From NCBI GenBank assembly GCA_027459625.1, contig DAIDHP010000045.1:1-32151 (forward strand): a stretch of 32,151 nucleotides of DNA, given 5' to 3'. This document shows positions 26,292-32,151 of the stretch, one piece after another (within the stretch, counting starts at the first letter, position 1; the number at the start of each line of letters is the position of its first letter). A program made the translations under genes and the position numbers. The DNA is from Chthonomonadales bacterium. Its GTDB lineage: Bacteria; Armatimonadota; Chthonomonadetes; Chthonomonadales; CAJBBX01. The notes under the pieces are model-generated. The model ran no database searches. It was not told where the DNA came from and saw only the letters and a program-made list of their open reading frames with translations.

Positions 26292-26721
26292 TGATACAGG
26301 AAAAACTAAGAAACCATAAGAGGTGATCATGAGCCAGAAACAGGTTTCATGAAATTTATAACCGATTACCATATGGTCCGTAAAATATTGAATTGGCGTC
26401 ATATCACATAGCTTATATTTAATCCATGTCACCCGTTCCAATGTAGTCGTACCATAGAGTTTGTGATATTCGACATTATTGGCACCCCCATTATGATCGA
26501 AGCAGCGGATATGTTTTATCTTTGTTGCGAGAAGCCATTTATGAACACGCCAATTATAAATGAGCTAAAAGCTTAAGAAATACAACATATTCATTTAAGC
26601 TGGTCAATCTGCAGTGCCATCCATTAGGCATATATTTTTATGATTTTTAAAATGGACTATGTAAGGCGAGGGGCTTGAAACATGATTCCAAAAGCTAAGC
26701 TAGTAGGATATAAGGAATAGA
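26292..26721. other. Non-coding stretch with gene relics
   Basis: No intact gene is present. Just after the beta-helix gene, GAGGTGATC precedes an ATG whose frame stops after seven codons (MSQKQVS), which looks like the start of a destroyed gene. A probable oxidoreductase relic lies at 26472-26576. The remainder shows nothing recognisable. Confidence 0.5.
26472..26576 (+). pseudogene. Probable relic of a Gfo/Idh/MocA oxidoreductase
   Basis: A 34-codon open stretch reads DIIGTPIMIEAADMFYLCC then EKPFMNTPIINELKA before a stop. This resembles the NAD-binding section of Gfo/Idh/MocA dehydrogenases, where a ...ATPxxxH...A.EAGKHVLCEKP segment is typical, with a short deletion after the TP. No other part of such a gene is seen around it. 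The match is short and made by eye, so it is tentative. Confidence 0.4.
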
Positions 26722-27111
26722 ATGACAAAGACAACCATGACTTACTGGAACCCACTGAACCTAGATAATCACTCTAAGTGGAAGCCCATTGATGGACTTG
26801 AGGGTATGGAGGAAGAATTGGCTCTGAGCATTGATGACAAAACAGGCGAATACACTCGAATAACTCTTTTCATGCTGGTGCGGATACAACTCATTTGGCG
26901 GCAAACGCTATCCGTGCCCTAGGAGATTATCATTATAAGTGACCGACTCTTCGATCAAGCATTCGATATGTGGCTAGATGCTGGACATTATGAGAGTAGG
27001 CCGCCAAGAGAGGTTCACGTGCCATTCAAAAACGATGAAGGGTGTGTTGCCCTTGAATTCTCTTTCCCCAACCTAGCTGTAATACCGTATTCCCTTAACC
27101 GTCATAAGTAG
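26722..27111 (+). pseudogene. Broken cupin (ChrR-type) gene
   Basis: The frame from ATG 26722 begins MTYWNPLNL after five codons and contains GLEGMEEELALSIDDKTGEY and TRITLF, then loses sense and meets TAG at 26920. A neighbouring frame carries the expected continuation HAGADTTH at about 26870. Past the stop, the original frame resumes as SDRLFDQAFDMWLDAGHY and ESRPPREVHVPFKNDEG to the stop at 27109. Together these make one ~130-residue single-domain cupin of the anti-sigma ChrR type, with the metal-site His in the EVHVPF block. At least two frameshifting changes and a stop have inactivated it. Confidence 0.7.
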
Positions 27112-27112
27112 C

Positions 27113-27240
27113 AGTTACAGACCTGGAGGCGTTGGTGAAGGTTCTCGCGGAACCCAGACCGTCATACTGGAAAAACTAGCCGCTCCATCGGATAAGTGAA
27201 ACGTCGTATGTGTAGGTTCCGGTATAAGTTCCACCCGCTT
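27113..27240 (-). pseudogene. Relic of an Rhs core segment
   Basis: Read on the minus strand, one frame gives GGTYTGTYTYDVSLIRWSG, a stop, then FFQYDGLGSARTFTNAS. This parallels the Rhs core of the module at 28430-29125 (TFTGTYTYGVSFIRRSWEFF, MYDGLGSARNFTNNSG). The nucleotides also align, and the in-frame TAG stands where the other copy has GAG. No variable C-terminal part follows, because the broken cupin gene begins immediately on the opposite strand. It is a decayed fragment of a fourth Rhs copy. Confidence 0.75.
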
Positions 27241-27417
27241 ACTCCAAAGGGGTTGAACATCAATAGCTTCGTTCGCCAGCGACACATCCTCCTTCGGACT
27301 TTTCAAGCATATTGGCACACTCCATTAGGCATCTTTTTCGGAATAGAATGAGTTTGATGCGGAGATATCCCCCCTCTCGTTTACTCGTACAAAACATCGA
27401 GGAATTAAAATTTTGGG

Positions 27418-28335
27418 TTATGTAGGAAATTTCCAAACCAAATCAATTCCCTTAACAAATATTCCTTTCTTCAATAGAAAGCGTTGTTTACTTCCATCAT
27501 AATAGTGAACTTTTAAATAGATACTATTTCTTTTCAGAACGCTAGGGCGCCATCCAACAATTATGGCTGCAGGATTACCATTCATTGCAGGTTCAAAATA
27601 TGCGAGGGTGGGGATCGGTAGAAATCCTATACCTACAATCGATTTACTTCTTTTGTCGATAGTCGAAATTATCCCAAGCCACTGCCATTTTTTGATCGAT
27701 GAAATGATGTTAACGGGTCTTCCTTTTGGTTCGAATTTGAGACGTTGATGAGTCCAATAGTTACTGTATGTAGCACACCTCTCACTCTGGCCCATAAGAG
27801 CGAATGGATCCTTGTAGGTTGAAATATTAAAAGTTTTAGTCCTGTTCTGAAAATGAACTATGAACTTAGACGGCCACGACGGTGATTGGTCATTTTTAAT
27901 AATTCTTAAGGAATAACAATATACTTTATCCAGACCATCTTTCCATAAAGCTGGCGCCCACATAAGGGATTCTGATAGCATTTTATACTTGCATAGCTCA
28001 GGTATCGGCATGAATGAATCAGAATTTGTATTTATATATACATTTATTATAGCTAAGTTCATTCCATTCGGCGTTGATCTTAATATAGTCACTTTAGTGT
28101 TACGATTAGATCGCAAATAGTACATATATTTAATTGCAATATCCAAAGGGTCGTAATGGCGCACATCATGTGGTTTGATGACGGAAAATGGAATAGGTAT
28201 ATCCCTTGATTCAGCTAATTTATTTCGCAATATAACTTCGTTCCACTTATGATACATTATATAACATATAGTAACAAACAATACAGAGATTATCGCACAT
28301 ATCAATATAACACGACTGACAACTCGTTTATTCAT
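27418..28335 (-). CDS. Membrane-anchored hypothetical protein next to an Rhs tip
   Basis: This 305-residue protein is not recognised. A single hydrophobic helix at about residues 8-28 follows a basic start (MNKRVVSR), so it should be anchored with a large extracytoplasmic domain, or be secreted if the helix is cleaved. The domain is rich in Lys, Tyr, Ile and Trp (for example KKWQWLGIISTIDK) and ends in a beta-like segment. GGAG lies 11 bases before the ATG. Base composition is clearly more AT-rich than the Rhs core beside it, a sign of separate origin. It occupies the slot just downstream of an Rhs tail and hairpin that in the other modules holds a small multi-pass protein, so it is a candidate immunity protein by position only. 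Confidence 0.6.
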   Translation of the reverse strand: MNKRVVSRVILICAIISVLFVTICYIMYHKWNEVILRNKLAESRDIPIPFSVIKPHDVRHYDPLDIAIKYMYYLRSNRNTKVTILRSTPNGMNLAIINVYINTNSDSFMPIPELCKYKMLSESLMWAPALWKDGLDKVYCYSLRIIKNDQSPSWPSKFIVHFQNRTKTFNISTYKDPFALMGQSERCATYSNYWTHQRLKFEPKGRPVNIISSIKKWQWLGIISTIDKRSKSIVGIGFLPIPTLAYFEPAMNGNPAAIIVGWRPSVLKRNSIYLKVHYYDGSKQRFLLKKGIFVKGIDLVWKFPT

Positions 28336-28372
28336 CGAATTATTATCTCCCTACTAAAATATCAATATTCTC

Positions 28373-28403
28373 ACAGCGAATGATTTTCAAAATCATTCGC
28401 TGT
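28373..28403. terminator. Hairpin after Rhs module B, terminator-like
   Basis: ACAGCGAATGATTTT at 28373-28387 and its perfect inverse at 28389-28403 form a 12-15 bp stem with a tiny loop. It lies 27 bp after the Rhs stop codon and 37 bp before the next gene. T content after the stem is modest on both strands, so termination is probable rather than certain. Confidence 0.6.
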
Positions 28404-28429
28404 ATATTTACAACAATTTTATAAAGACA

Positions 28430-29125
28430 TCACTCTCTTACGAAGGGAGGAGTAGGCATCTTGGGGTATATCTCCTTAATGCTTTCGCGAGTAAGTTTAA
28501 CGACATCACCTAGTTCTTCAGGGGAAGGATGTAACAAACGCATTACAATACCATCCGGATCTTGACCGCCTCTTACTGTCCAATCTTGATACATCCTTAC
28601 CATCTGTGCGTGACAGTTGATATTAATTATATTAATTTCAACTGTCGTTCCGATTTCGAGGGTCTTCTTAACATACTCGACGATTTTCTTTAACGGTTCT
28701 ATACAATCATGTCCGCTCGGATCCAGCATATTTATCGGATCATCCCCGCAATACACATACGCCAACTGCCCAAGGTCCGTGTCCCTGGTCAGGAAGCTAC
28801 CGGTTGCTGGATTGTAACACCTCGCCACAACCTGCATGATCCCCGCGTCCCCGTCGCAGCGGTATCCGGAAGTGGCTCCGAATTGATAGTGGGAGACTGT
28901 GGAGCCGGATGTGGTGACCGTGATCCCGTTCACGTCGTAAGTTGTGGTTGCGTTCACCACCCCCGAGTTGTTCGTGAAATTTCTCGCGGAGCCTAGACCG
29001 TCGTACATGAAAAACTCCCAGCTTCTTCGGATGAACGATACGCCGTAGGTGTAGGTTCCGGTGAACGTTCCTCCCTGCTCCTCCAGGATCACTCTCCCGC
29101 CGTCGTAGAGAAACGCCGTGGTCAC
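28430..29125 (-). CDS. Headless Rhs core with variable C-terminal tail (module B)
   Basis: This 231-residue product is the 3' end of an Rhs protein. Residues about 1-139 are Rhs core: TTAFLYDGGRVILEE, YDGLGSARNFTN, GDAGIMQV, NPATGSFLTRDTDLGQ, YCGDDPINMLDPSGH. The ~92-residue tail after PSGH has no core similarity (KKIVEYVKKTLEIG, HPSPEELGDVVKLTRES). In complete Rhs proteins the part after this motif is the toxin tip. The start is uncertain: the frame stays open to 29197, Rhs similarity begins near 29135, and the listed start is a GTG with no good ribosome site. It may therefore be a silent tip cassette rather than an expressed gene. The tail's activity is not recognised. Confidence 0.7.
   Translation of the reverse strand: MTTAFLYDGGRVILEEQGGTFTGTYTYGVSFIRRSWEFFMYDGLGSARNFTNNSGVVNATTTYDVNGITVTTSGSTVSHYQFGATSGYRCDGDAGIMQVVARCYNPATGSFLTRDTDLGQLAYVYCGDDPINMLDPSGHDCIEPLKKIVEYVKKTLEIGTTVEINIININCHAQMVRMYQDWTVRGGQDPDGIVMRLLHPSPEELGDVVKLTRESIKEIYPKMPTPPFVRE
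28711..28863 (-). repeat. Rhs core direct repeat, copy 1
   Basis: A 153-bp segment is repeated in the same orientation at 29908-30059 and 31226-31378. Long stretches match, such as CTGCATGATCCCCGCGTCCC and TCGGATCATCCCCGCA on the plus strand. It encodes the conserved block from GDAGIMQV to LDPSGH. Similarity stops at the PSGH codons, where the variable tails begin. Confidence 0.85.
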
Positions 29126-29355
29126 CTCATCTGTGGCTATGGTATCACGTTCGTTCTTTAAGGATCGAAATGAATATGAAACCGCTTGGTTACCATATTA
29201 TAAACCACTATAACTACCTTGTGGGATGGTTGAAGTCCAAGCGAAGCCACGAACAGAGCTTTTCGTGGTTCCTCTTATGTCTTAACTATGGATGTAAAGA
29301 CTTAAAGTTATGATACCCGAATAGCTATTGTCCAAATAATATGACGAAGCACACG

Positions 29356-29622
29356 TTATTGATGTTGATATATATCTTTATGTATTAAAAATATTATTAT
29401 AGAGAATAAAATCGAAAATACTACTAAATATATAAGGGGGTGATTAGTATTATGTCTAGACGTAAATAAAGCATAACACCATGAAAAATAAAAAATAATT
29501 AATGCAATATATCTTTTTCTTTTTCTTTCCTTAAATAAATAAATATAGAGATAGAAAGAACCTAGTACGAAGAATATGACACTCCAAATTATATATCCCG
29601 CTACTATCACCATAAACTCCAT
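29356..29622 (-). CDS. Small three-helix membrane protein, candidate immunity protein
   Basis: This 88-residue, very hydrophobic protein has three predicted membrane helices at about 3-30, 38-55 and 62-81, with a basic loop (KERKRKRY) between the first two. No family is recognised. It lies 79 bp after the stop of an Rhs module, past a strong hairpin, and its DNA is much more AT-rich than the Rhs core. Position and size fit a membrane immunity protein for the neighbouring hydrophobic Rhs tail, but this is inference. No strong ribosome site precedes the first ATG. A second ATG three codons later has GGAG only three bases before it. Confidence 0.55.
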   Translation of the reverse strand: MEFMVIVAGYIIWSVIFFVLGSFYLYIYLFKERKRKRYIALIIFYFSWCYALFTSRHNTNHPLIYLVVFSILFSIIIFLIHKDIYQHQ

Positions 29623-29655
29623 TATAATTCATTATATTGTATATATATTAAAGAA

Positions 29656-29691
29656 TACCTATCCTTATCAACAATTCGATAAGGATAGGTA
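29656..29691 (-). terminator. Hairpin after Rhs module C, terminator-like
   Basis: A perfect 14-bp stem pairs TACCTATCCTTATC (29656-29669) with its inverse (29678-29691) around an 8-nt loop. On the minus strand the stem is followed by TTCTTTAATATATAT. It lies 10 bp past the Rhs stop and 33 bp before the next ATG. Confidence 0.7.
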
Positions 29692-29701
29692 ATATGATCT
29701 G

Positions 29702-30147
29702 TTAAGGACCATACCATATTGTCCAAATCGGAGGTGCTATTGGACCGCTTTTACGCTCGAATAGCCATTTAAAAAAACCTGGATGATTATATTTTTCATA
29801 AGCTATAAATCCCACAATAACAAAAGCTTTCGCAATAGGTGGACCTGCTACAACTCCCGCCATCAATCCACAAAAGGCGGCAAGATCAGAATCGTCCAAT
29901 GGTTTATGCCCGCTAGGATCCAGCCTGTCAATCGGATCATCCCCGCAATACACATAAGCAAGTTGATTGAGATAGGTGTCCCTGGTAAGGAAGCTTCCGA
30001 TTGCCTGGTCGTAATACCTCGCGCAACCTGCATGATCCCCGCGTCCCCGTCGTTGCGATAACCAGAGTACCAGACGGTATTCCCGTACCCATCGTAATGG
30101 CTGAGGTAGTCACCCGGACTGCGATTCGGTTGACGCCCCCATAGCAA
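29702..30147 (-). pseudogene. Frameshifted Rhs core with hydrophobic tail (module C)
   Basis: Rhs core runs from about 30140: SPGDYLSHYDGYGNTVWYSG and YRNDGDAGIMQV in one frame, then YYDQAIGSFLTRDTYLNQ and YCGDDPIDRLDPSGH in another. The break is a single missing base near 30024: this copy reads GCGCAACC where module D reads GCGCCAACC, and the repeat is 152 instead of 153 bp. The ~67-residue tail after PSGH contains a hydrophobic stretch (FCGLMAGVVAGPPIAKAFVI) that could cross a membrane, then a Trp/Pro-rich end. As it stands no single frame joins core and tail, so the module is probably inactive unless a frameshift is programmed. Confidence 0.75.
29908..30059 (-). repeat. Rhs core direct repeat, copy 2 (1 bp shorter)
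   Basis: This is the second copy of the 153-bp Rhs core repeat, in the same orientation as 28711-28863 and 31226-31378. It is 152 bp long because one C (plus strand) is missing near 30024, which causes the frameshift in module C. Confidence 0.85.
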
Positions 30148-30350
30148 CTGGCATGTACATATTTACTATAGGAATGAGACTGCCGTTTGATATTATCACT
30201 CATCCTATGGTCAGGCTACTGCCAACCAAGTCTATCAGTAAAAATGTGATATCGTGCTTCATCTTGATGGCTTTCCACGAGGTGTAACCCGTTTAGTAAG
30301 ATGATATCATGTCAGCGTCCGCACGCAAGCGAGAAAAATCTGGTTAAGTT

Positions 30351-30809
30351 CTAATTTTTGTCATTATTGGAAATTCGAATGTTTAATATAAATAAATACA
30401 TTAATGAAATGCAATACGTGAATATTATAATGGTGAATAAAATGAATATATATTCATAACTGTATTCGGTTATCGGTTTACCAATTAAATAATATAAAAG
30501 TGAAATAAACGATAATTCTAAAATTGATATTGTTATTGAAATATTTATATATTTATAAATTAATACGTATTTCTTGCTTTGTATGATAATCATTAATATG
30601 TCGAACACTATAAACCCCAAAAAAGCTATACATCCTATGATAAAATGATACTTTAAAGAATAAAATAAATGGCGACCCATTATTTCATAAATAGACATTT
30701 TATTCATACTGTGTAAAAAGGATATATCATGCGATATCAAGTGCATAATCACTGTAATCAACAATACAATTATTATTATCGGGAAAATATATAAAATATC
30801 TTTTTTCAT
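30351..30809 (-). CDS. Four-helix membrane protein, candidate immunity protein
   Basis: This protein has 152 residues from the ATG at 30809. A TTG one codon earlier is an alternative, and AGGG lies about 10 bases upstream. Four hydrophobic helices are predicted at about 5-25, 54-76, 81-109 and 118-142, with short charged loops and a charged end (RISNNDKN). No family is recognised. Its DNA is strongly AT-rich with many ATA codons, unlike the conserved genes to the left. It follows Rhs module D and a hairpin, in the same relative position as the membrane genes behind modules B and C. A role in protecting the membrane from the adjacent Gly-rich tail is a reasonable guess, not shown. Confidence 0.6.
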   Translation of the reverse strand: MKKDILYIFPIIIIVLLITVIMHLISHDISFLHSMNKMSIYEIMGRHLFYSLKYHFIIGCIAFLGFIVFDILMIIIQSKKYVLIYKYINISITISILELSFISLLYYLIGKPITEYSYEYIFILFTIIIFTYCISLMYLFILNIRISNNDKN

Positions 30810-30832
30810 CAAATGATACCCTATCTTAAGAA

Positions 30833-30857
30833 GGGCTATATATTACACATATAGCCC
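30833..30857. terminator. Hairpin after Rhs module D
   Basis: GGGCTATAT (30833-30841) pairs perfectly with ATATAGCCC (30849-30857) across a 7-nt loop. It lies between the Rhs stop (30876) and the next ATG (30809). The following T-run is weak on the minus strand. Confidence 0.5.
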
Positions 30858-30875
30858 CACAATTTATTCGTCTTC

Positions 30876-31352
30876 TCAATGTATTGGACATGGCCCGGGT
30901 ATTGGATTATGATACCAATCTTGCGAAAAATGCCATATTAAATGGTTTATTGGAGGTAAATCGTGTAATATACTTTGATTGTAATTCCGCTCTGATGCAT
31001 CCGCTTCGGATGTGGCAATTCCATGTTGTATCTCATATATTTTTTGATTATAGATACCATTTTGCCATATCATATAATCAATATAGTATCCAATAGAACC
31101 CCCTATGGCCCAACCTAAGCCGGCTCCCCCAATAGCTACAATCGGAATTCCTCCTGATGCCCAAAATCCAATTACTCCACCTGCCACAGCACCTACAACC
31201 GAGCCAATATCACCCCATGGACCATGTCCACTCGGGTCCAGCATATTAATCGGATCATCCCCGCAGTATACATAAGCAAGCTGGCTTAGATCGGTGTCCC
31301 TGGTTAGGAAGCTTCCCGTGGCCGGATCGTAATATCTCGCGCCAACCTGCAT
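30876..31352 (-). CDS. Headless Rhs core with Gly-rich hydrophobic tail (module D)
   Basis: This 158-residue product begins in the last part of the Rhs core: MQVGARYYDPATGSFL, TRDTDLSQLAYVYCGDDP, INMLDPSGH (ending near residue 43). The ~115-residue tail starts with a Gly/Ala-rich hydrophobic segment, GDIGSVVGAVAGGVIGFWAS followed by GGIPIVAIGGAGLGWAIGG, spaced like glycine-zipper helices of membrane-active proteins. A polar section with His and Trp ends it (HLIWHFSQDWYHNPIPGPCPIH). The frame is open back to about 31412, where a stop and loss of Rhs similarity show that the N-terminal part is missing. No ribosome site is evident at the listed ATG. A pore-forming toxin tip is possible by analogy, with no family match. 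Confidence 0.7.
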   Translation of the reverse strand: MQVGARYYDPATGSFLTRDTDLSQLAYVYCGDDPINMLDPSGHGPWGDIGSVVGAVAGGVIGFWASGGIPIVAIGGAGLGWAIGGSIGYYIDYMIWQNGIYNQKIYEIQHGIATSEADASERNYNQSILHDLPPINHLIWHFSQDWYHNPIPGPCPIH

Positions 31353-31378
31353 GATCCCCGCGTCCCCGTCGTTGCGGT
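31226..31378 (-). repeat. Rhs core direct repeat, copy 3
   Basis: This is the third copy of the 153-bp Rhs core repeat, in the same orientation as the other two. It is full-length and in frame. Similarity ends abruptly near 31380 on the upstream side, so this module is the shortest at its 5' end. Confidence 0.85.
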
Positions 31379-31702
31379 AGTTGGATATCGTTCCAATATC
31401 TGGATAGCATTAATCAACATGCCTTCAATTCTGTAAAAGCTTCAACACCAACTCTGATTAATTGCATTATCAAGTCCTTTAATAATATGCAAGGTATGGC
31501 GGAATCAATTATTTACGTCACTATATTGCTTTTTCCTTTTTGAGCCATCTAAAAAAATACCACACTATTACTTATTTGAGTTACATATTCATTTGCGAAT
31601 GCAGATAATAGAAATGACTGATATAAACAATAATGTTTCATATCAGACAGATTGAATTTCTTTGGGGCTATTATGAATAATTTGATTAATGTATTAATCA
31701 GT
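31379..31702. other. AT-rich stretch without a recognised gene
   Basis: A short frame continues the Rhs module to about 31412. Beyond that, only small frames are present on either strand, the longest reading ...LIRVGVEAFTELKAC on the minus strand before a stop. None has a ribosome site or a known motif. It may hold remains of another tail. Confidence 0.4.
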
Positions 31703-31960
31703 TTAATATGTATTATTAATATTTTTATGTTTTATATCATTAAGCCAGATCACTAAATATATAATGGATATTAATATTATATAATATATTTCTCTATATA
31801 TTACAACACTTTCAAGGCGTCGTAAACATAATGTTAAATAATTTTTAAAATTAATTGTTGCGCATTTAAAGATAGACACAACTGCATCACCTAACGGTAT
31901 GCCAATTAAACCCCCAAGAAGAAGAATTATATATGGCGGACGGATTGATTTGTTATTCAT
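31703..31960 (-). CDS. Small two-helix membrane protein
   Basis: The protein has 85 residues from the ATG at 31960, which follows GGAG by eight bases. A longer frame starting 30 bases upstream is less likely. Hydrophobic helices are predicted at about 9-30 (YIILLLGGLIGIPLGDAVV) and 59-76 (YYIILISIIYLVIWL), with a basic C-terminal tail. No family is recognised. AT-rich composition and strand match the membrane genes behind the Rhs modules. If the pattern holds, its partner Rhs tail would lie to the right of the window edge, because the last ~190 bp here contain no Rhs core. Confidence 0.5.
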   Translation of the reverse strand: MNNKSIRPPYIILLLGGLIGIPLGDAVVSIFKCATINFKNYLTLCLRRLESVVIYREIYYIILISIIYLVIWLNDIKHKNINNTY

Positions 31961-32151
31961 TATAGAGACTCCGGTAATATACATCTGCATGAGATGGTTT
32001 TAAATGTGTAATCGGAATAATATGGTGGCCCAACATGTCAAGACAATCGTCAAGCCTTTTTTAAGTAAAATACTTATCCTTTCATAATATTTAACAATAG
32101 AGCAACCATGGTCAATTTTGCGATTTGAATCTTCCTTCCATCATGTTGTTT

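Noticed and set aside
28617-28996. Plus-strand frames across the Rhs modules
   Set aside because: They are antisense to the Rhs core and repeat with it, and they show no independent signals.
1-32151. CRISPR arrays, rRNA genes and known riboswitches
   Set aside because: No regularly spaced short repeats, rRNA sequence or recognisable aptamer was found; the only regular repeats are the three Rhs core copies.

Overview
The window reads as chromosomal DNA of a free-living, diderm-type heterotrophic bacterium of moderate GC content. Supporting signs are a lipoprotein with a lipobox, a Tat-type signal peptide, Spy-like secreted proteins, a lytic transglycosylase and a CCA-encoding tRNA gene. The mix of sialate O-acetylesterase, GH4, WbsX/GH99-like, DUF4185 and beta-helix proteins beside a trpGDCFBA cluster suggests a polysaccharide user, possibly from Armatimonadota or a similar deep phylum. 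That placement is a guess, because no marker gene here settles it.

Left part (1-10.6 kb). The left edge holds the 5' end of what looks like a group IIC intron on the minus strand, placed directly after the intrinsic terminator of a Gly/Pro/Met-rich lipoprotein gene. A Spy/CpxP-like secreted protein is transcribed divergently from an OmpR-type regulator and an overlapping sensor kinase gene, a layout like cpxP-cpxRA. The kinase's external loop is itself Pro/Met-rich. Next come a secreted DUF4185 protein, a sialate O-acetylesterase, two DUF1801-type proteins, about 700 bp of non-coding DNA with a 17-bp inverted repeat, and a GH4 glycosidase.

Central part (10.7-23.7 kb). This is a dense plus-strand run: trpG, an M24 (Xaa-Pro) peptidase gene, trpD, trpC, trpF, trpB, trpA, recO, an RNase Z-like metallo-hydrolase, a 3-methyladenine DNA glycosylase, a DUF92 membrane protein, a WbsX/GH99-like protein and an FAH-family enzyme. 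trpE is absent. A convergent lytic transglycosylase gene and tRNA-Ser(GCT) close the conserved part.

Right part (23.7-32.15 kb). To the right of the tRNA the DNA becomes accessory and increasingly AT-rich. It contains an IS3-family transposase remnant, a Tat-exported beta-helix (pectate-lyase-like) protein and a stretch of decayed genes (a probable Gfo/Idh relic, a broken cupin gene and an Rhs relic). It then carries a minus-strand series of headless Rhs C-terminal modules. Three modules repeat one plan: a conserved ~153-bp Rhs core segment, an unrelated variable tail, a hairpin, then an AT-rich membrane-protein gene. This looks like an array of displaced Rhs toxin tips with candidate membrane immunity genes. 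One module carries a 1-nt deletion, and the array appears to continue past the right edge. Toxin and immunity roles are inferred from architecture only.
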